The position numbers and the translations under genes are program-made. DNA of 64,000 bases from Bacillus tuaregi (GTDB lineage: Bacteria > Bacillota > Bacilli > Bacillales > Cytobacillaceae): positions 632,189-696,188 of the forward strand of contig NZ_LT629731.1 in assembly GCF_900104575.1 (NCBI RefSeq), read 5' to 3'. Position 1 is the stretch's first letter. Each line of letters opens with the position of its first letter. The notes beneath the pieces were generated by a model. The model ran no database searches. It had not been told where the DNA came from and saw only the letters and a list, made by a program, of their open reading frames with translations. Positions 47,293-56,780 of the stretch are shown in pieces.

Positions 47293-47843
47293 TTATCCCT
47301 TAAATAAGGAACCTTCTTCAATGCAGCACATACCGGAATAGCAATGATGATTCCGACTACGTTTTGCACGAGGTCTCCTGGTATAGAAGCGAGTGGTGCA
47401 ATCCAATTCCCATAAAGAATGACTTCACCTAAGTAATACACAGCAACCATAAAAGGAATGGAAACGATGGTGGCTGTGATATTTAAAGCCATGCTGTTGC
47501 CTTTACGGCCTTTTGACCAGGCGATTTTACCGACGATGAATCCCTGTAAACCGCGGGATACGAACGTAATGGGAGCCCAGACCAACCAGCCGCCGACTAA
47601 ATCAAATAATCCCATTCCAATCGCACCAGCAAGTGCCCCTTTTTTCGGACCAAATAGGATGGAGGCAATGAATAGCATCGCCGTTCCGAGATGAACCAAA
47701 CCGCCATTTGCCGCAATGGGCAGTCGAATATTTAATAAGAAAGTAGAGAGAAAAACGAGTGCCACAAGCATGGATGTCATGATTAAATCAAAGGTTTTAT
47801 GTCCGGGCTTTGCATAGCTTTGAGTATTTTCCATATTCTGCAT
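47289..47843 (-). CDS. ECF transporter S component, probable vitamin B6-type
   Basis: About 184 residues with five to six membrane spans of the ECF substrate-specificity family. The first helix (LIMTSMLVALVFLSTFLLNIRLPI) precedes a loop HLGTAMLFIASILFGPKKGALAGAIGMGLFDLVGGW that is typical of the family. It would share the EcfA/A'/T module encoded elsewhere. The divergent neighbour is pyridoxine kinase, so pyridoxine (PdxU-like) or hydroxymethylpyrimidine is the likely substrate (inference). The start may be 47849 or 47843; the latter has better spacing from gaaagg. Confidence 0.8.
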   Translation of the reverse strand: MQNMENTQSYAKPGHKTFDLIMTSMLVALVFLSTFLLNIRLPIAANGGLVHLGTAMLFIASILFGPKKGALAGAIGMGLFDLVGGWLVWAPITFVSRGLQGFIVGKIAWSKGRKGNSMALNITATIVSIPFMVAVYYLGEVILYGNWIAPLASIPGDLVQNVVGIIIAIPVCAALKKVPYLRDK

Positions 47844-48067
47844 ATCCATAATCCTTTCTCACTATAAGTTATCTGTGATTTTAGCAAAGGTCTGGTATAT
47901 AGAAAAGTGCCATATTATTAAAATACTTCAGTCCATATTTTTGGGATGCAAGAGAAATTACCGCCACTTCCTTATGGCAGCTAGGCTGCAAATGCTGAAA
48001 TGTAAGGAACCTCCAGTGCTATATCAGGATTTTCTGCCATCCATATTTGTGTTAAGATGATTAAAGT

Positions 48068-48258
48068 TTAACTTCATTCAGCATTCATCCTCCACTTCTA
48101 CAAGCGGGGGATGAGTGCAAATGTTTCTTCGATTTAATGGGGGTTCAAACCCCGGCTGTATGAAGTTAAGCCTCCGGCGAGTCTTGCGTTTTTTTTAAGG
48201 CAATTTACCCGAGCGAGCTCAGGTAAGCCGGACGCAAATTCGACGGGCGAATTTGATT
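48068..48258 (+). repeat. Composite module A+B repeat, copy 4
   Basis: Module A (ttaacttcattcagc ... tatgaagttaa gcctccggcg), a linker, then a diverged module B in which the first palindrome reads ttacccgagcgagctcaggtaa instead of ttatcgagcgagctcgataa: paired positions have changed together in part. It ends only 6 bp before the ribosome-binding site of pdxK. Confidence 0.85.
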
Positions 48259-48276
48259 GGCCTTATGGAGGTACAT

Positions 48277-49125
48277 ATGAAAAAAGTTGCAGTAATTCAG
48301 GATTTATCTTCTTTTGGAAAATGTTCATTGACGGCTGCGATACCGGTTCTTTCTGTTATGGGCGTACAGGCATGTCCCTTACCAACGGCCATTTTAACGG
48401 CGCAAACCGGTTATCCAAGCTTCTTTTATGAGGATTTCACCTCTAAAATGCAGTATTTCGTAGACGAATGGAGTAAGCTGGAGGTCACCTTTGATGGAAT
48501 TTACACAGGCTTCGTGACCGGTGAGGAGCAGATTAATAATATCTTTCACTTTTTAGATACCTTTTACCAGAAGGAAACCCTTGTCCTTGTTGATCCCGTG
48601 ATGGGCGATAGCGGAGAGGTCTACAAGCTTTTTACCGCTCAATTGCTGGCCCGCATGAAGGAGCTTGTGAAGCGGGCAGATGTGATTACACCCAATATTA
48701 CAGAATGCTGTTTATTAACCGGCATGTCCTATGAAAAGCTTCAGAGCTATAGCAATGAACAGGATTATCTGGTGGCAGCAGAGGAAGCTGGAAGTCTGCT
48801 GCAGCAGGAAACCGGTGCACAGGTGATTATCACGGGAATGAGCCCACCGCCAAAGGCAGGAAATGAGCGGTATATCGGAAATATGTATTTGGATGGGAAA
48901 AGAACCTTTTATCATAGCATACAGTACAATGGAAAAAGCTATTCGGGTACTGGTGATTTATTTGCTTCGATTATTATGGGAAGCATGATGCGTGGAGAAA
49001 ATCTGGAGAAAGCAGTTCAGCTTGCGGTAGCCTTTCTGACAGAGGCAATCCATGATGCGACCGTAGAGAACATTCCTACAATTGAAGGAGTCCATTTCGA
49101 AAAATTCCTCAAAATGCTACTGTAG
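48277..49125 (+). CDS. pdxK: Pyridoxine/pyridoxal/pyridoxamine kinase
   Basis: 282 residues from ATG 48277 (atggaggt 4 bases upstream; an in-frame ATG at 48253 falls at the repeat end). PdxK/PdxY family of ribokinase-fold vitamin kinases: VAVIQDLSSFGKCSLTAAIP, PTAILTAQTGYPSF, LVDPVMGDSGEVY, DVITPNITECCLLTG and the anion-hole NGKSYSGTGDLFASIIMG. It makes the 5'-phosphate esters of vitamin B6. It is divergent from an ECF S component that may import the substrate. Confidence 0.92.
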   Translation: MKKVAVIQDLSSFGKCSLTAAIPVLSVMGVQACPLPTAILTAQTGYPSFFYEDFTSKMQYFVDEWSKLEVTFDGIYTGFVTGEEQINNIFHFLDTFYQKETLVLVDPVMGDSGEVYKLFTAQLLARMKELVKRADVITPNITECCLLTGMSYEKLQSYSNEQDYLVAAEEAGSLLQQETGAQVIITGMSPPPKAGNERYIGNMYLDGKRTFYHSIQYNGKSYSGTGDLFASIIMGSMMRGENLEKAVQLAVAFLTEAIHDATVENIPTIEGVHFEKFLKMLL

Positions 49126-49129
49126 GGGA

Positions 49130-49202
49130 AAAAAGGGCGACGGCTCTGAGTCCCAATAGTACTTGAAAAAAGTACTCGCTTGGAACAAAAGAGCCGCCCC
49201 CT
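49130..49202. terminator. Long bidirectional terminator hairpin
   Basis: gggcgacggctct ... agagccgccccc with an inner agtact-tgaaaaa-agtact hairpin, lying between the converging pdxK and 49206 genes. Confidence 0.7.
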
Positions 49203-49205
49203 GCA

Positions 49206-49646
49206 TTATCCGAGCTTTTCTAAAAATTGTATCGCTTCATCGGCATCTTCTGTGAGATAAAGGGTTTTTTGAAAATCAAATAGGGCTCGGTCCTCTGCCG
49301 CTTGGTAGTCGGCAATGGAGAGAAGGCCAAAGAATTTTTTCCACTTATGCTCTTTCTCCAGTCGCTCTGTCTCTCTTTTTATTTTGCCATGATCAATCTC
49401 GTTTATGATAATACAGGGCTTTGAAAAATCCGGTTGATAAAAGCGTCTGTACAGAATTTGCAGCTGTCTTGGATCCAATTCCCCCTTCACTAAGCCGGAC
49501 AGAATCCCCACATTTTCAGCTTCATCCATGATTTTTTCCGTCATGCTGTCATAATTATCCAGATTGGTTCCTTCCTCTGTAATGATTCCAACACAATACC
49601 AAATCTGCTCCTCTTCCTCTTTTTGCTTTTTCTTTTTAAAAAACAA
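49206..49646 (-). CDS. Hypothetical cytoplasmic protein
   Basis: About 146 residues, starting at a TTG (49646) with aggtggg upstream, giving MFFKKKKQKEEEEQIWYC; an in-frame GTG at 49658 lies inside that site. The N-terminus is a Lys/Glu run, then beta-like (IWYCVGIITEEG) and helical segments, with YRRFYQPDFSKPCIIINEID in the middle and ADEAIQFLEKLG at the end. No membrane segment or domain I recognise. Confidence 0.6.
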   Translation of the reverse strand: MFFKKKKQKEEEEQIWYCVGIITEEGTNLDNYDSMTEKIMDEAENVGILSGLVKGELDPRQLQILYRRFYQPDFSKPCIIINEIDHGKIKRETERLEKEHKWKKFFGLLSIADYQAAEDRALFDFQKTLYLTEDADEAIQFLEKLG

Positions 49647-49896
49647 AACGGCCCCCACCTTTTTAAAAAATAATACTAATCAAAATAGTTAATATATTCC
49701 TACTATAGCATTTCAACCGTCATCCTACACACTCATTTTGGTTGGCTTTTCTTTATATGAAACAATTGATAGGTAGAGGCTTCATGAAATAGAATGTTTC
49801 AGAGGACCATCGACAAAGAGGGGACGATGTGGTTGATTGAAAATAAGTCTGAGAGAACGGCGGCCACTTTTAAAAAAAGAAGTGTTAATCAGGAGT

Positions 49897-50026
49897 GTTG
49901 ATTTTCGTTCCAGGCACTTCGCTTTCCTGCGGGCGACCGCCGAGCCTCCTCGACACTACGTGTCTGCGGGGTCTCGACTGCCTCGCTTCTCCCGCGGGAG
50001 TCTTCGTGCCTTCCACTACAATCAAC
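49897..50026 (+). repeat. Bacillaceae ~150-bp GC-rich dispersed repeat, second copy
   Basis: gttgattttcgttccaggca ... gtgccttccactacaatcaac, inverted relative to the copy at 21866-22050. The core gagcctcctcgacactacgt-type palindrome is shared. Short frames seen across it (49837-50092, both strands) are repeat artefacts. Nothing else is seen in 49659-50237 beyond an imperfect hairpin near 50069-50112. Confidence 0.8.
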
Positions 50027-50237
50027 CTGCTAATCAACCATGTACAATTACACAGCCTTTTAAATAAGAAAACCACCAGTACCGTTTCATAGGTAGTGCT
50101 GATGGTTTCCTTTTAGCTTATGGAATAGCTTATATCATATCTATCAATGATAGATTCAACTCTAATAAGATTCTATTCTATGTGAATCAAGTAACATATG
50201 GTTTCAGAAAAAATGATTAGATGCTTAATCACCTCGG

Positions 50238-50954
50238 TTAGTCTTCAAAAGCTTCCTTTACAGACCATTCTTTCCATACGTTTCCAACTAAATCTGGTCC
50301 TGGCTTTAATGTGGTTTTTCCAGGTCTCCAGCCGGATGGAGTAACCTCAGCGCCGCCCGTTTCACGGACAAGCTGGAAGGCTTTAATTTGGCGGAAGGTT
50401 TCGCTGACATTTCGACCAACTGGAGGTGTTAGAACCTCAAAGCCTTGAATGATTCCATCAGGGTCAATAATAAAACGGCCTCTTGTTTCAACTGCGCCAT
50501 TCTCATCATAAATGCCATACATTTTCCCGATGCCGCCATCCTGGTCTGATAACATTTGGAAGGGGATGTCCTTGCCAATCATTTTGGACAGCTCATTGTC
50601 ATTCCACATTTTGTGGACGAAGACGCTGTCAACACTGACAGACAATACTTCAACACCTAGTGCTTTTAACTCTTCATACTTTTCAGCGACCGCTGAAATT
50701 TCGGTAGCTCAAACGAAGGTAAAATCCCCAGGATAGAAGCAGAGCAATACCCATTTTCCTTTATGCTCTGAGAGGGTGGTCTCGACAAACTTTCCTTGGT
50801 AAAAAGCAGGGGCAGAAAATTCTGGTGCTGGTTGTCCAACTTTAACCATTGAATCCTTCATCTCCTTTACAGTTTCCTCGATTACGGCAACTGGCTCTTG
50901 TTTCGGTTTTTTCACTTGCGGCCTTTGACATCCAGGCTTAAATTCCTCGGGCAT
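50238..50954 (-). CDS. Selenocysteine-containing peroxiredoxin (UGA at peroxidatic position)
   Basis: 238 residues if the UGA at 50711-50709 is read as selenocysteine (residue 82). The AhpC/TSA core is intact on both sides: VGQPAPEFSAPAF, WVLLCFYPGDFTFV-U-ATEISAVAEKY, SVDSVFVHKMWND, TRGRFIIDPDGII and the C-terminal VRETGGAEVTPSGWRPG. UGA occupies exactly the peroxidatic Cys position of FTFVC(P)TE. The C-terminal resolving Cys (normally in EVCPAxW) is Thr205, so this would be a one-Sec enzyme reducing hydroperoxides with an external thiol. A SECIS-like hairpin follows the UGA. Sec-peroxiredoxins are known (e.g. PrxU of Eubacterium acidaminophilum). A nonsense pseudogene is the alternative. Start ATG 50954 follows ggaggaaggtgag. 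Confidence 0.82.
50681..50711 (-). promoter_or_regulatory. Bacterial SECIS-like element
   Basis: Read on the minus strand: UGA, 10 bases, then a perfect 7-bp stem UUUCAGC-GGUC-GCUGAAA (50698-50681). The GGUC loop begins 17 nt after the UGA; in E. coli fdhF the equivalent loop (A-GGUC-U) lies at nearly the same distance. It would bind SelB carrying Sec-tRNA. It lies within the coding sequence and ends in AEKYEEL codons, so it must fold without disturbing the protein. Confidence 0.78.
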
Positions 50955-51181
50955 GCACTCACCTTCCTCCAAATGTAATGGATGACTTCTGCATCAACAT
51001 TATTTTACCATATTATTCCGCCTATTCTGTCTTCTGTTCTGACAATTCGATGAATGACTATCTGTTCACATTAGATAAAAACGATTAGTTAAAACTATTT
51101 CATTGCAAGAATGGCATACGAATGCTATAAACAATCCATAAGAGGAATAATAAATCATATGAATAAAAGGGGAAAGGTTCT

Positions 51182-52303
51182 TTGGAAAATAAACATTTAG
51201 AGCTTGTCAGAAAGCTACGTCATGAATTACATATGCACCCGGAGCTTTCAAATGAAGAGGTATGGACAAAGCAGCGCTTATTAAGTTTTATCCAGGAGCA
51301 TTCAAAGCTGGAGATTGTGGATAAAGGCAATTGGTTCTACGCGATTTACCACGCAGGTGAGGGGAAAAGGAATATTGCCTTTCGAGCAGATTTTGATGCA
51401 TTGCCAATGGAGGAGAGTCTCGATATTCCACATGCTTCGAGGATTCCTGGCAAAGCACATAAATGTGGACATGACGGGCACTCTGCATCACTGGCCGGCT
51501 TTGCGTTGGAGGTTGATCAAAAGGGTGCTGATCACAATATTTATTTCCTGTTCCAGCCTGCTGAGGAAACGGGTGACGGTGCAATTCAGTGCGTCGGTTT
51601 TATAAAAGAGCATAGCATCGACGAAATATTTTCCTACCATAATATGAGTGGGATGAGGTTCAAAACGGTTCATGTCATTGAAGGAACGGCTCAATTTGCT
51701 TCAAAGGGAATGACGATTAGGATGGAGGGCTCACCGGCACATGCTAGCCAGCCCGAGGATGGGGTGAATCCTGCCTTTGCGCTAGCAAATATTATCAATC
51801 GAATTCCTGAGTTCACAGCACCTGAGAACCATAAAGGACTTGTATTATGTACGGTCGTTCAAGTCGATATCGGAGAAAAAGCCTTTGGTATGTCGGCCAG
51901 CAGAGGGGAGCTGCTTCTGACCATCCGTGCTCAATATGAGGAAGAATTGGATCAACTGCAGGACGATTTGGAGAAGCTGGCAATCGCACAGGCTGAGGCA
52001 TATGGAATCAAAACGGTAACCATCAGCTATCAGGATGAATTTCCGGAAACCAAAAATCACAAGGAAAGCATTGCAAAGGTCCGCAAGGTTTGTAGGGAAA
52101 AGGGGATTGAAGTCGTAGACATGCCGGAAGCCTGGCGGGCATCCGAAGATTTCGGTCACTACACCAAAGCAACGAAAGGAGCTATGGTCTACATTGGAAA
52201 CGGCGAAGACTACCCGCAAATCCATACCTATGAATATGATTTCAGGGATGAAATTATTGAAACCGCCGTCGAGCTATTTAAGGGACTTGCTTCGGTGAAA
52301 TAA
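51182..52303 (+). CDS. M20-family amidohydrolase/carboxypeptidase
   Basis: 373 residues from a TTG at 51182 (ggggaaagg upstream). Peptidase M20D family: the metal-binding residues appear in HMHPELSNEE, AFRADFDALPMEE, KCGHDGHSASLAGFAL and FLFQPAEETGDGA, with SYHNMSG and C-terminal SEDFGHYTKATKGAMVYIGNG typical of the amidohydrolase subgroup. These cytoplasmic enzymes deacylate N-acyl amino acids or release amino acids from small peptides; the substrate here is unknown. It stands alone, followed by a terminator shared with the convergent nupC. Confidence 0.88.
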   Translation: MENKHLELVRKLRHELHMHPELSNEEVWTKQRLLSFIQEHSKLEIVDKGNWFYAIYHAGEGKRNIAFRADFDALPMEESLDIPHASRIPGKAHKCGHDGHSASLAGFALEVDQKGADHNIYFLFQPAEETGDGAIQCVGFIKEHSIDEIFSYHNMSGMRFKTVHVIEGTAQFASKGMTIRMEGSPAHASQPEDGVNPAFALANIINRIPEFTAPENHKGLVLCTVVQVDIGEKAFGMSASRGELLLTIRAQYEEELDQLQDDLEKLAIAQAEAYGIKTVTISYQDEFPETKNHKESIAKVRKVCREKGIEVVDMPEAWRASEDFGHYTKATKGAMVYIGNGEDYPQIHTYEYDFRDEIIETAVELFKGLASVK

Positions 52304-52341
52304 TAGTAGAAGAGTTCATTGTTTTTCATCTCTTTTCATCG

Positions 52342-52386
52342 TAAAAAAATCCCCAATCAGTCCTCTGTTTGGGGATTTTTGCGGTT
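52342..52386. terminator. Bidirectional terminator between the M20 gene and nupC
   Basis: aaaaaaatcccca, a loop, then tggggatttttgcgg; A/T flanks serve both converging genes. Confidence 0.85.
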
Positions 52387-52400
52387 GCCTTTTGAAACTT

Positions 52401-53612
52401 CTATAAAAACATCCCGGCAATAGCGGCACTTAATAGTGATGCAAGCATGCCGGCGGCAACGGAGCGAAGACCCATTTTGGCAATGTCTGGCCGTCTACTT
52501 GGAGCAAGTCCACCGATTCCCCCTAGCAGAGATGCTAGGGAGGTTAAGTTGGCAAAGCCGCATAGTGCAAAGCTGACGACGATAACCGTTTTTGGCGTAA
52601 GCTCGGGTATTTGCGGAGCAAAGGCGGTATAAGCAACAAATTCATTTAAGACGAGCTTCTGCCCGATATAGCTTCCGGCAGCAACAGCCTCCGACCACGG
52701 CACCCCGACGGCAAAGGCTAGTGGGGAGAAGATGATACCCAAAATCCCTTCCATCGTCAGGTTCGGATATCCGAACAATCCACCAATCCCTCCAAAAATC
52801 AAATTAATTAAGGCGATTAAGGAAATAAACGCCAAAAGCATCGCCCCGATATTCAAGGCAAGGGAGAGACCATCACTGGCACCACGTGCTGCTGCATCAA
52901 TAACATTCGTGGAGGCGGTATCAGTTTCCATTTTAAAACCCTTTTCCTCAATTTTTTCCGTTTCAGGAACAACCAGCTTTGCCATAATTAATCCGGCAGG
53001 GGCAGCCATGAAACTGGCTGCCAATAAATAATTCATCGGAACCCCTAATAGGGCGTAACCAACAAGGGTTGAGCCGGCAACTGACGCCAGTCCGCCTGTC
53101 ATAACAGCGAAAAGCTCTGATTGAGACATTTTTGGCAGAAAAGGCCGTATGACAAGCGGTGCTTCTGTCTGTCCAACAAAAATATTAGCGGCAGCTGACA
53201 TGGATTCGGCCTTACTCGTTCCTAGCAGCTTGGCTAAACCACCGCCAATGATGTTAATGAAGAATTGCATAATTCCTAGATAATAAAGCACTGAAATTAG
53301 AGAGGAAAAGAAAATAATAATCGTTAATACCTGAAAAGCAAAGACAAAACCGAAGTTGGCCGTATCGGCAGCGGGCCCAAATACAAAGCTAATCCCTTCA
53401 GCAGCACTGTTAATCACATCCTGAACCCGATCTGATACCCAGCTGATTCCAGCTCGTCCAGCGTTCCATTTTAGCACAATAAAGGCAAATAGTATTTGAA
53501 TCGCCAATCCCCCTAAAATGGTCCTCATATTAATCGCCTTTCGATTGGTTGAAAGTAAAAAAGCTAACCCAAACACAACCAAAATCCCTGCTATTCCCCA
53601 TAATACATTCAT
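52401..53612 (-). CDS. nupC: Concentrative nucleoside transporter (NupC family)
   Basis: 403 residues of the CNT family, importing nucleosides with protons. Diagnostic segments are GGGLAKLLGTSKAESMSAAANIFVGQTEAPLVIRPFL, the nucleoside-site motif around MTGGLASVAGSTLVGYA, AAPAGLIMAKLVVPE, and the C-terminal LNEFVAYTAF and FALCGFANLTSLASLLGGIGGLAPSRR. Substrate choice (pyrimidine vs purine) cannot be read here. A stem-loop lies in its upstream region (53632-53672). Confidence 0.92.
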   Translation of the reverse strand: MNVLWGIAGILVVFGLAFLLSTNRKAINMRTILGGLAIQILFAFIVLKWNAGRAGISWVSDRVQDVINSAAEGISFVFGPAADTANFGFVFAFQVLTIIIFFSSLISVLYYLGIMQFFINIIGGGLAKLLGTSKAESMSAAANIFVGQTEAPLVIRPFLPKMSQSELFAVMTGGLASVAGSTLVGYALLGVPMNYLLAASFMAAPAGLIMAKLVVPETEKIEEKGFKMETDTASTNVIDAAARGASDGLSLALNIGAMLLAFISLIALINLIFGGIGGLFGYPNLTMEGILGIIFSPLAFAVGVPWSEAVAAGSYIGQKLVLNEFVAYTAFAPQIPELTPKTVIVVSFALCGFANLTSLASLLGGIGGLAPSRRPDIAKMGLRSVAAGMLASLLSAAIAGMFL

Positions 53613-53631
53613 ACTGTCACCTCAATAACGA

Positions 53632-53672
53632 TATTGTTAGTAAGTATCTTTTCCTGCGGAGGAATAACTTAC
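53632..53672 (-). other. Stem-loop upstream of nupC
   Basis: agtaagt-ta-ttcct-ccgc-aggaa-aagat-acttact (minus strand) gives a two-part stem in the 95 bp between the CPBP gene and nupC. It does not match the purine riboswitch seen before some nucleoside transporters. Confidence 0.5.
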
Positions 53673-53707
53673 TCGTAAAGTTTTGCAGCGACAGTAGGGC
53701 TGGCTAT

Positions 53708-54508
53708 TTATATTATTCGTTTGTGCATTTTGTTGTATATCACAACGGTTACAATTGAAACAAGAACAATCACAGCATTTGCGGCAAAGGTTCCCGCCCA
53801 TGTCATAGTCATGGTGCCGAAGATGGGGGAGGCCGCATTGAACATGGTGTGGAATATTACGCACATAAACACACGGCCCTTTCCTGATATTTTGTAGATT
53901 GCCCCGTTGAAAAACCGAAACGCAATGAGTTGAACGGCAAACATCCAAAAGTTAATGAGTCCCTCTCCGTGATTCGTCCCTGGAATGAAGAAGAGAGGGA
54001 TATGCCATAAAATCCAAATGAATCCAGCAAAAATAGAAGACAAAACAAAACCGTATTTTTTATCAAGCTCAGGCTGTAGTATGTACATCCAACCAGCTTC
54101 CTCTAAGCCGCCGATAATAAGATTACCAGGCAGGGAAAGGAAGAAAGTATAAAATGGAAGCACCATTTCGGTACGGCCTGAAACTGCCATATGTATCAAA
54201 AAATAAAGTGCAAGTCCTGCAACAACGAACAAATAGATAGATAAGCTATTTTTGGCATAAAAAACCGTTTTCAACCATTCCTTGAAACCTGTTATTTTGT
54301 TACTTTTCTTCAGAACGATGTAGGAAGCGATAGCGGGTGACAAAATATAGAGTGAATAAGGGATATTCATTCCCAATTGCTGTAACGAGTGAACCCAATT
54401 ATGAACCGTATATCCGAATGGCCCAAGAGCAATCAAAGCACCTGACACAAGATAGGCTATGCAAAATGTCAGCATTGTAAATTGTACGGTGATTTTTGTA
54501 TCAGTCAC
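53708..54508 (-). CDS. CPBP-family intramembrane metalloprotease-like protein
   Basis: 266 residues, about eight membrane spans. The ABI/CPBP motifs are present: GGLEEAGWMYILQPEL (motif 1 EExxxR-like, with W in place of R), FIWILWHIPLFFIPG (motif 2, FxxxH) and CVIFHTMFNAAS (motif 3, HxxxN). The family includes CAAX-type prenyl proteases and bacteriocin-immunity proteins; its role here is unknown. The GTG start at 54508 follows gatgagg. The replaced arginine makes activity uncertain. Confidence 0.82.
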   Translation of the reverse strand: MTDTKITVQFTMLTFCIAYLVSGALIALGPFGYTVHNWVHSLQQLGMNIPYSLYILSPAIASYIVLKKSNKITGFKEWLKTVFYAKNSLSIYLFVVAGLALYFLIHMAVSGRTEMVLPFYTFFLSLPGNLIIGGLEEAGWMYILQPELDKKYGFVLSSIFAGFIWILWHIPLFFIPGTNHGEGLINFWMFAVQLIAFRFFNGAIYKISGKGRVFMCVIFHTMFNAASPIFGTMTMTWAGTFAANAVIVLVSIVTVVIYNKMHKRII

Positions 54509-54729
54509 GATTTCCTCATCTCACCTTTTAACTAATGTTTGCTTTCTGCCAATTCAAAGTTGCGCTCCGCACAAAATATAAATAATCTCCATTACAAATT
54601 CTCCTTTATCGACTTGTTTCTAAGCTAATTATAGCACTATTTCGTGGTACATTTATTTTTCCGGTACGACGTGAGCTCATGCATTATCAAGTAGTTTAAG
54701 CATTACTATCAATCGAAATCGATAAATTC

Positions 54730-56421
54730 TTACGGTATCATCCACGACAGGACGTTGCTTTGCAGGAAGGTCAATATTCCAACCAGAATGACTAGGAAAA
54801 AGCTATGCTTTAGCGTAAAGCGAAGTAAATCAGATTCCTTGCCTGCCAGTCCAACAGCGGCACAGGCAACGGCAATCGATTGTGGTGATATCATTTTTCC
54901 GGTAACGCCACCGGAAGCATTGGCAGCGACTGCAAGCAACGGGTCCATGCCAACCTGCATGGCCGATATTTTTTGCAGATTCCCAAACAAGAGGTTGGCT
55001 GAGGTATCTGATCCTGTAATAAAGACACCGAGCCAGCCAAGGAATGGAGAGAAGAATGGGAATAATGAACCTGTTTTGGCGATAACCATCCCAAGCGCGT
55101 GTGTCATCCCGGCGGTGTTGGCTACATAGGCAAAGGCTACGACAGAACCAATGGTTAAAAGAGGGCGCTTCAATTCCTGTATCGTTTCAAAAAAGGTGAA
55201 TAACCAATTCCTCCAGGATAAACGAGTAATATATTTTGTAATCAAACAGGCTATTAAGATAGCAGTCCCTGCCGCACCTAATAATTCAAGCTTGTATACA
55301 GCGGTAATCGCTTCACCTGCTGCATTGAAAATTTTATTATGTAAAAAGGGTACCTCCGGTGAATAGGTGAGCACTTGTCCGAGTGAATTCACTTCTTTTA
55401 GAAGGCTATTCGTTCCTTCATACTGTCCAGTCAATGCTGCCTTCATGTCATGAATACCCCAAAAGGAAATGAGTGCGGTTAAGACTAAAAACGGAGACCA
55501 TGCTTTGAATACCTGTCGACCTGTATAGTGAAATCCGTTTACTCTTCCATTTTTTACTGCTAAAGGTGTAGCCTTTTTTTCTTCCCCTTTAAAGTTGAAA
55601 ATCGTTTTTGGTTTCCAAAATCTTAAGAAAATGACAAGCGCCAATAAGGAGACCAAGGCCGATAGAATGTCTGGTAATTCAGGTCCTAAGAAGTTTGAGG
55701 TTAAAAATTGCGTGAGGGCAAAGGACAGTCCTGAAACAAGGATGGCAGGAAGTATCTCAATGGCTCGTCTGAAGCCTGCCATTAGGATGACCAAGTAAAG
55801 CGGAACAAACAGGGAAATAAAGGGAAGCTGGCGTCCGACCATTTTAGATATTTCCATGGCATCCATCCCGACAGGACCTGCCATCGCAGTAATCGGAATC
55901 CCAATCGCTCCAAAGGCCACAGGTGCTGTATTGGCTAATAGACAAATCCCTGCAGCGTATAATGGGTGAAAGCCTAAACCTACAAGCAAGGCGGCTGAAA
56001 TCGCAACAGGTGCCCCGAAGCCGGCAGCTCCTTCCAGGAAAGCTCCGAATGAAAAGGCAATCAGTAAAGCTTGTAAGCGGCGGTCCTCTGTAATCGATTG
56101 GACAGAGTTACGAATGATTTCGAACTGTCCGCTTTTGACCGAGAGCTTATAAAGAAATACAGACGTGACAATGATCCAGCCAATCGGTAATATACCATAG
56201 GCAGCCCCTTGACTGGCAGACATAATGGCCATTTCAGCGGGCATTTTGAAGGCGAAGATGGCAAGGACAACAGCTAGCACCAAAGTCTTTAATCCAGCTA
56301 TATGTCCTGTCATTCGTTTAATCGCAAGTGCCCAGAAAAAATATAAAATAGGGAGAACAGCCACTAAGGCTGTTAGAGCTAAATTATCGAAAACGATCGT
56401 GAAATTTTGCGTAAATGTCAT
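54730..56421 (-). CDS. lctP: L-lactate permease
   Basis: 563 residues from ATG 56421 (gggagggtg upstream; the frame extends 24 bp further). LctP family with about 13 membrane spans; recognised by the FGAFLEGAAGFGAPVAISAALLVGLGF region, WSPFLVLTALISFWGI, the ITGSDTSANLLFGNLQ loop and the terminal ASGGVTGKMISPQSIAVACAAVGLAGKESDLLRFTLKHS. It imports L-lactate with protons. It stands alone; no lactate-oxidation genes are adjacent. Confidence 0.93.
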   Translation of the reverse strand: MTFTQNFTIVFDNLALTALVAVLPILYFFWALAIKRMTGHIAGLKTLVLAVVLAIFAFKMPAEMAIMSASQGAAYGILPIGWIIVTSVFLYKLSVKSGQFEIIRNSVQSITEDRRLQALLIAFSFGAFLEGAAGFGAPVAISAALLVGLGFHPLYAAGICLLANTAPVAFGAIGIPITAMAGPVGMDAMEISKMVGRQLPFISLFVPLYLVILMAGFRRAIEILPAILVSGLSFALTQFLTSNFLGPELPDILSALVSLLALVIFLRFWKPKTIFNFKGEEKKATPLAVKNGRVNGFHYTGRQVFKAWSPFLVLTALISFWGIHDMKAALTGQYEGTNSLLKEVNSLGQVLTYSPEVPFLHNKIFNAAGEAITAVYKLELLGAAGTAILIACLITKYITRLSWRNWLFTFFETIQELKRPLLTIGSVVAFAYVANTAGMTHALGMVIAKTGSLFPFFSPFLGWLGVFITGSDTSANLLFGNLQKISAMQVGMDPLLAVAANASGGVTGKMISPQSIAVACAAVGLAGKESDLLRFTLKHSFFLVILVGILTFLQSNVLSWMIP

Positions 56422-56780
56422 CGTTACACCCTCCCGCACATCCATACAGTAAAGTTAGCTTACTTATACTCATTCTATTTAGAAAAATTGAATAAAATGA
56501 CATGAGTCTAGATTACCGGTTTGAACATTTATTAGAGATTGGTTTATACCTTGTTGAAGGCGTAGGGTGTATAAGGACCATTTAAGTGACTGTATGGGTA
56601 GTGGAAGGGTTGAAGATTTGGTACCATAAGAGGAAGTTCTTCTGAAGCTTTTGGGAAAGGATTTATTCTTAAAAAGATTCTCCGTATGGATGGTTCGAAT
56701 TTTACCGAAGAATTTGCGCAAGAAAAGAATATATAGCTATAATTATTTTTTAATTATTGTTAAAATATAAAATATTATAT

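Noticed and set aside
53613-53707. Possible purine riboswitch before nupC
   Set aside because: The conserved purine-aptamer loop sequences are absent; only a simple stem-loop is present.
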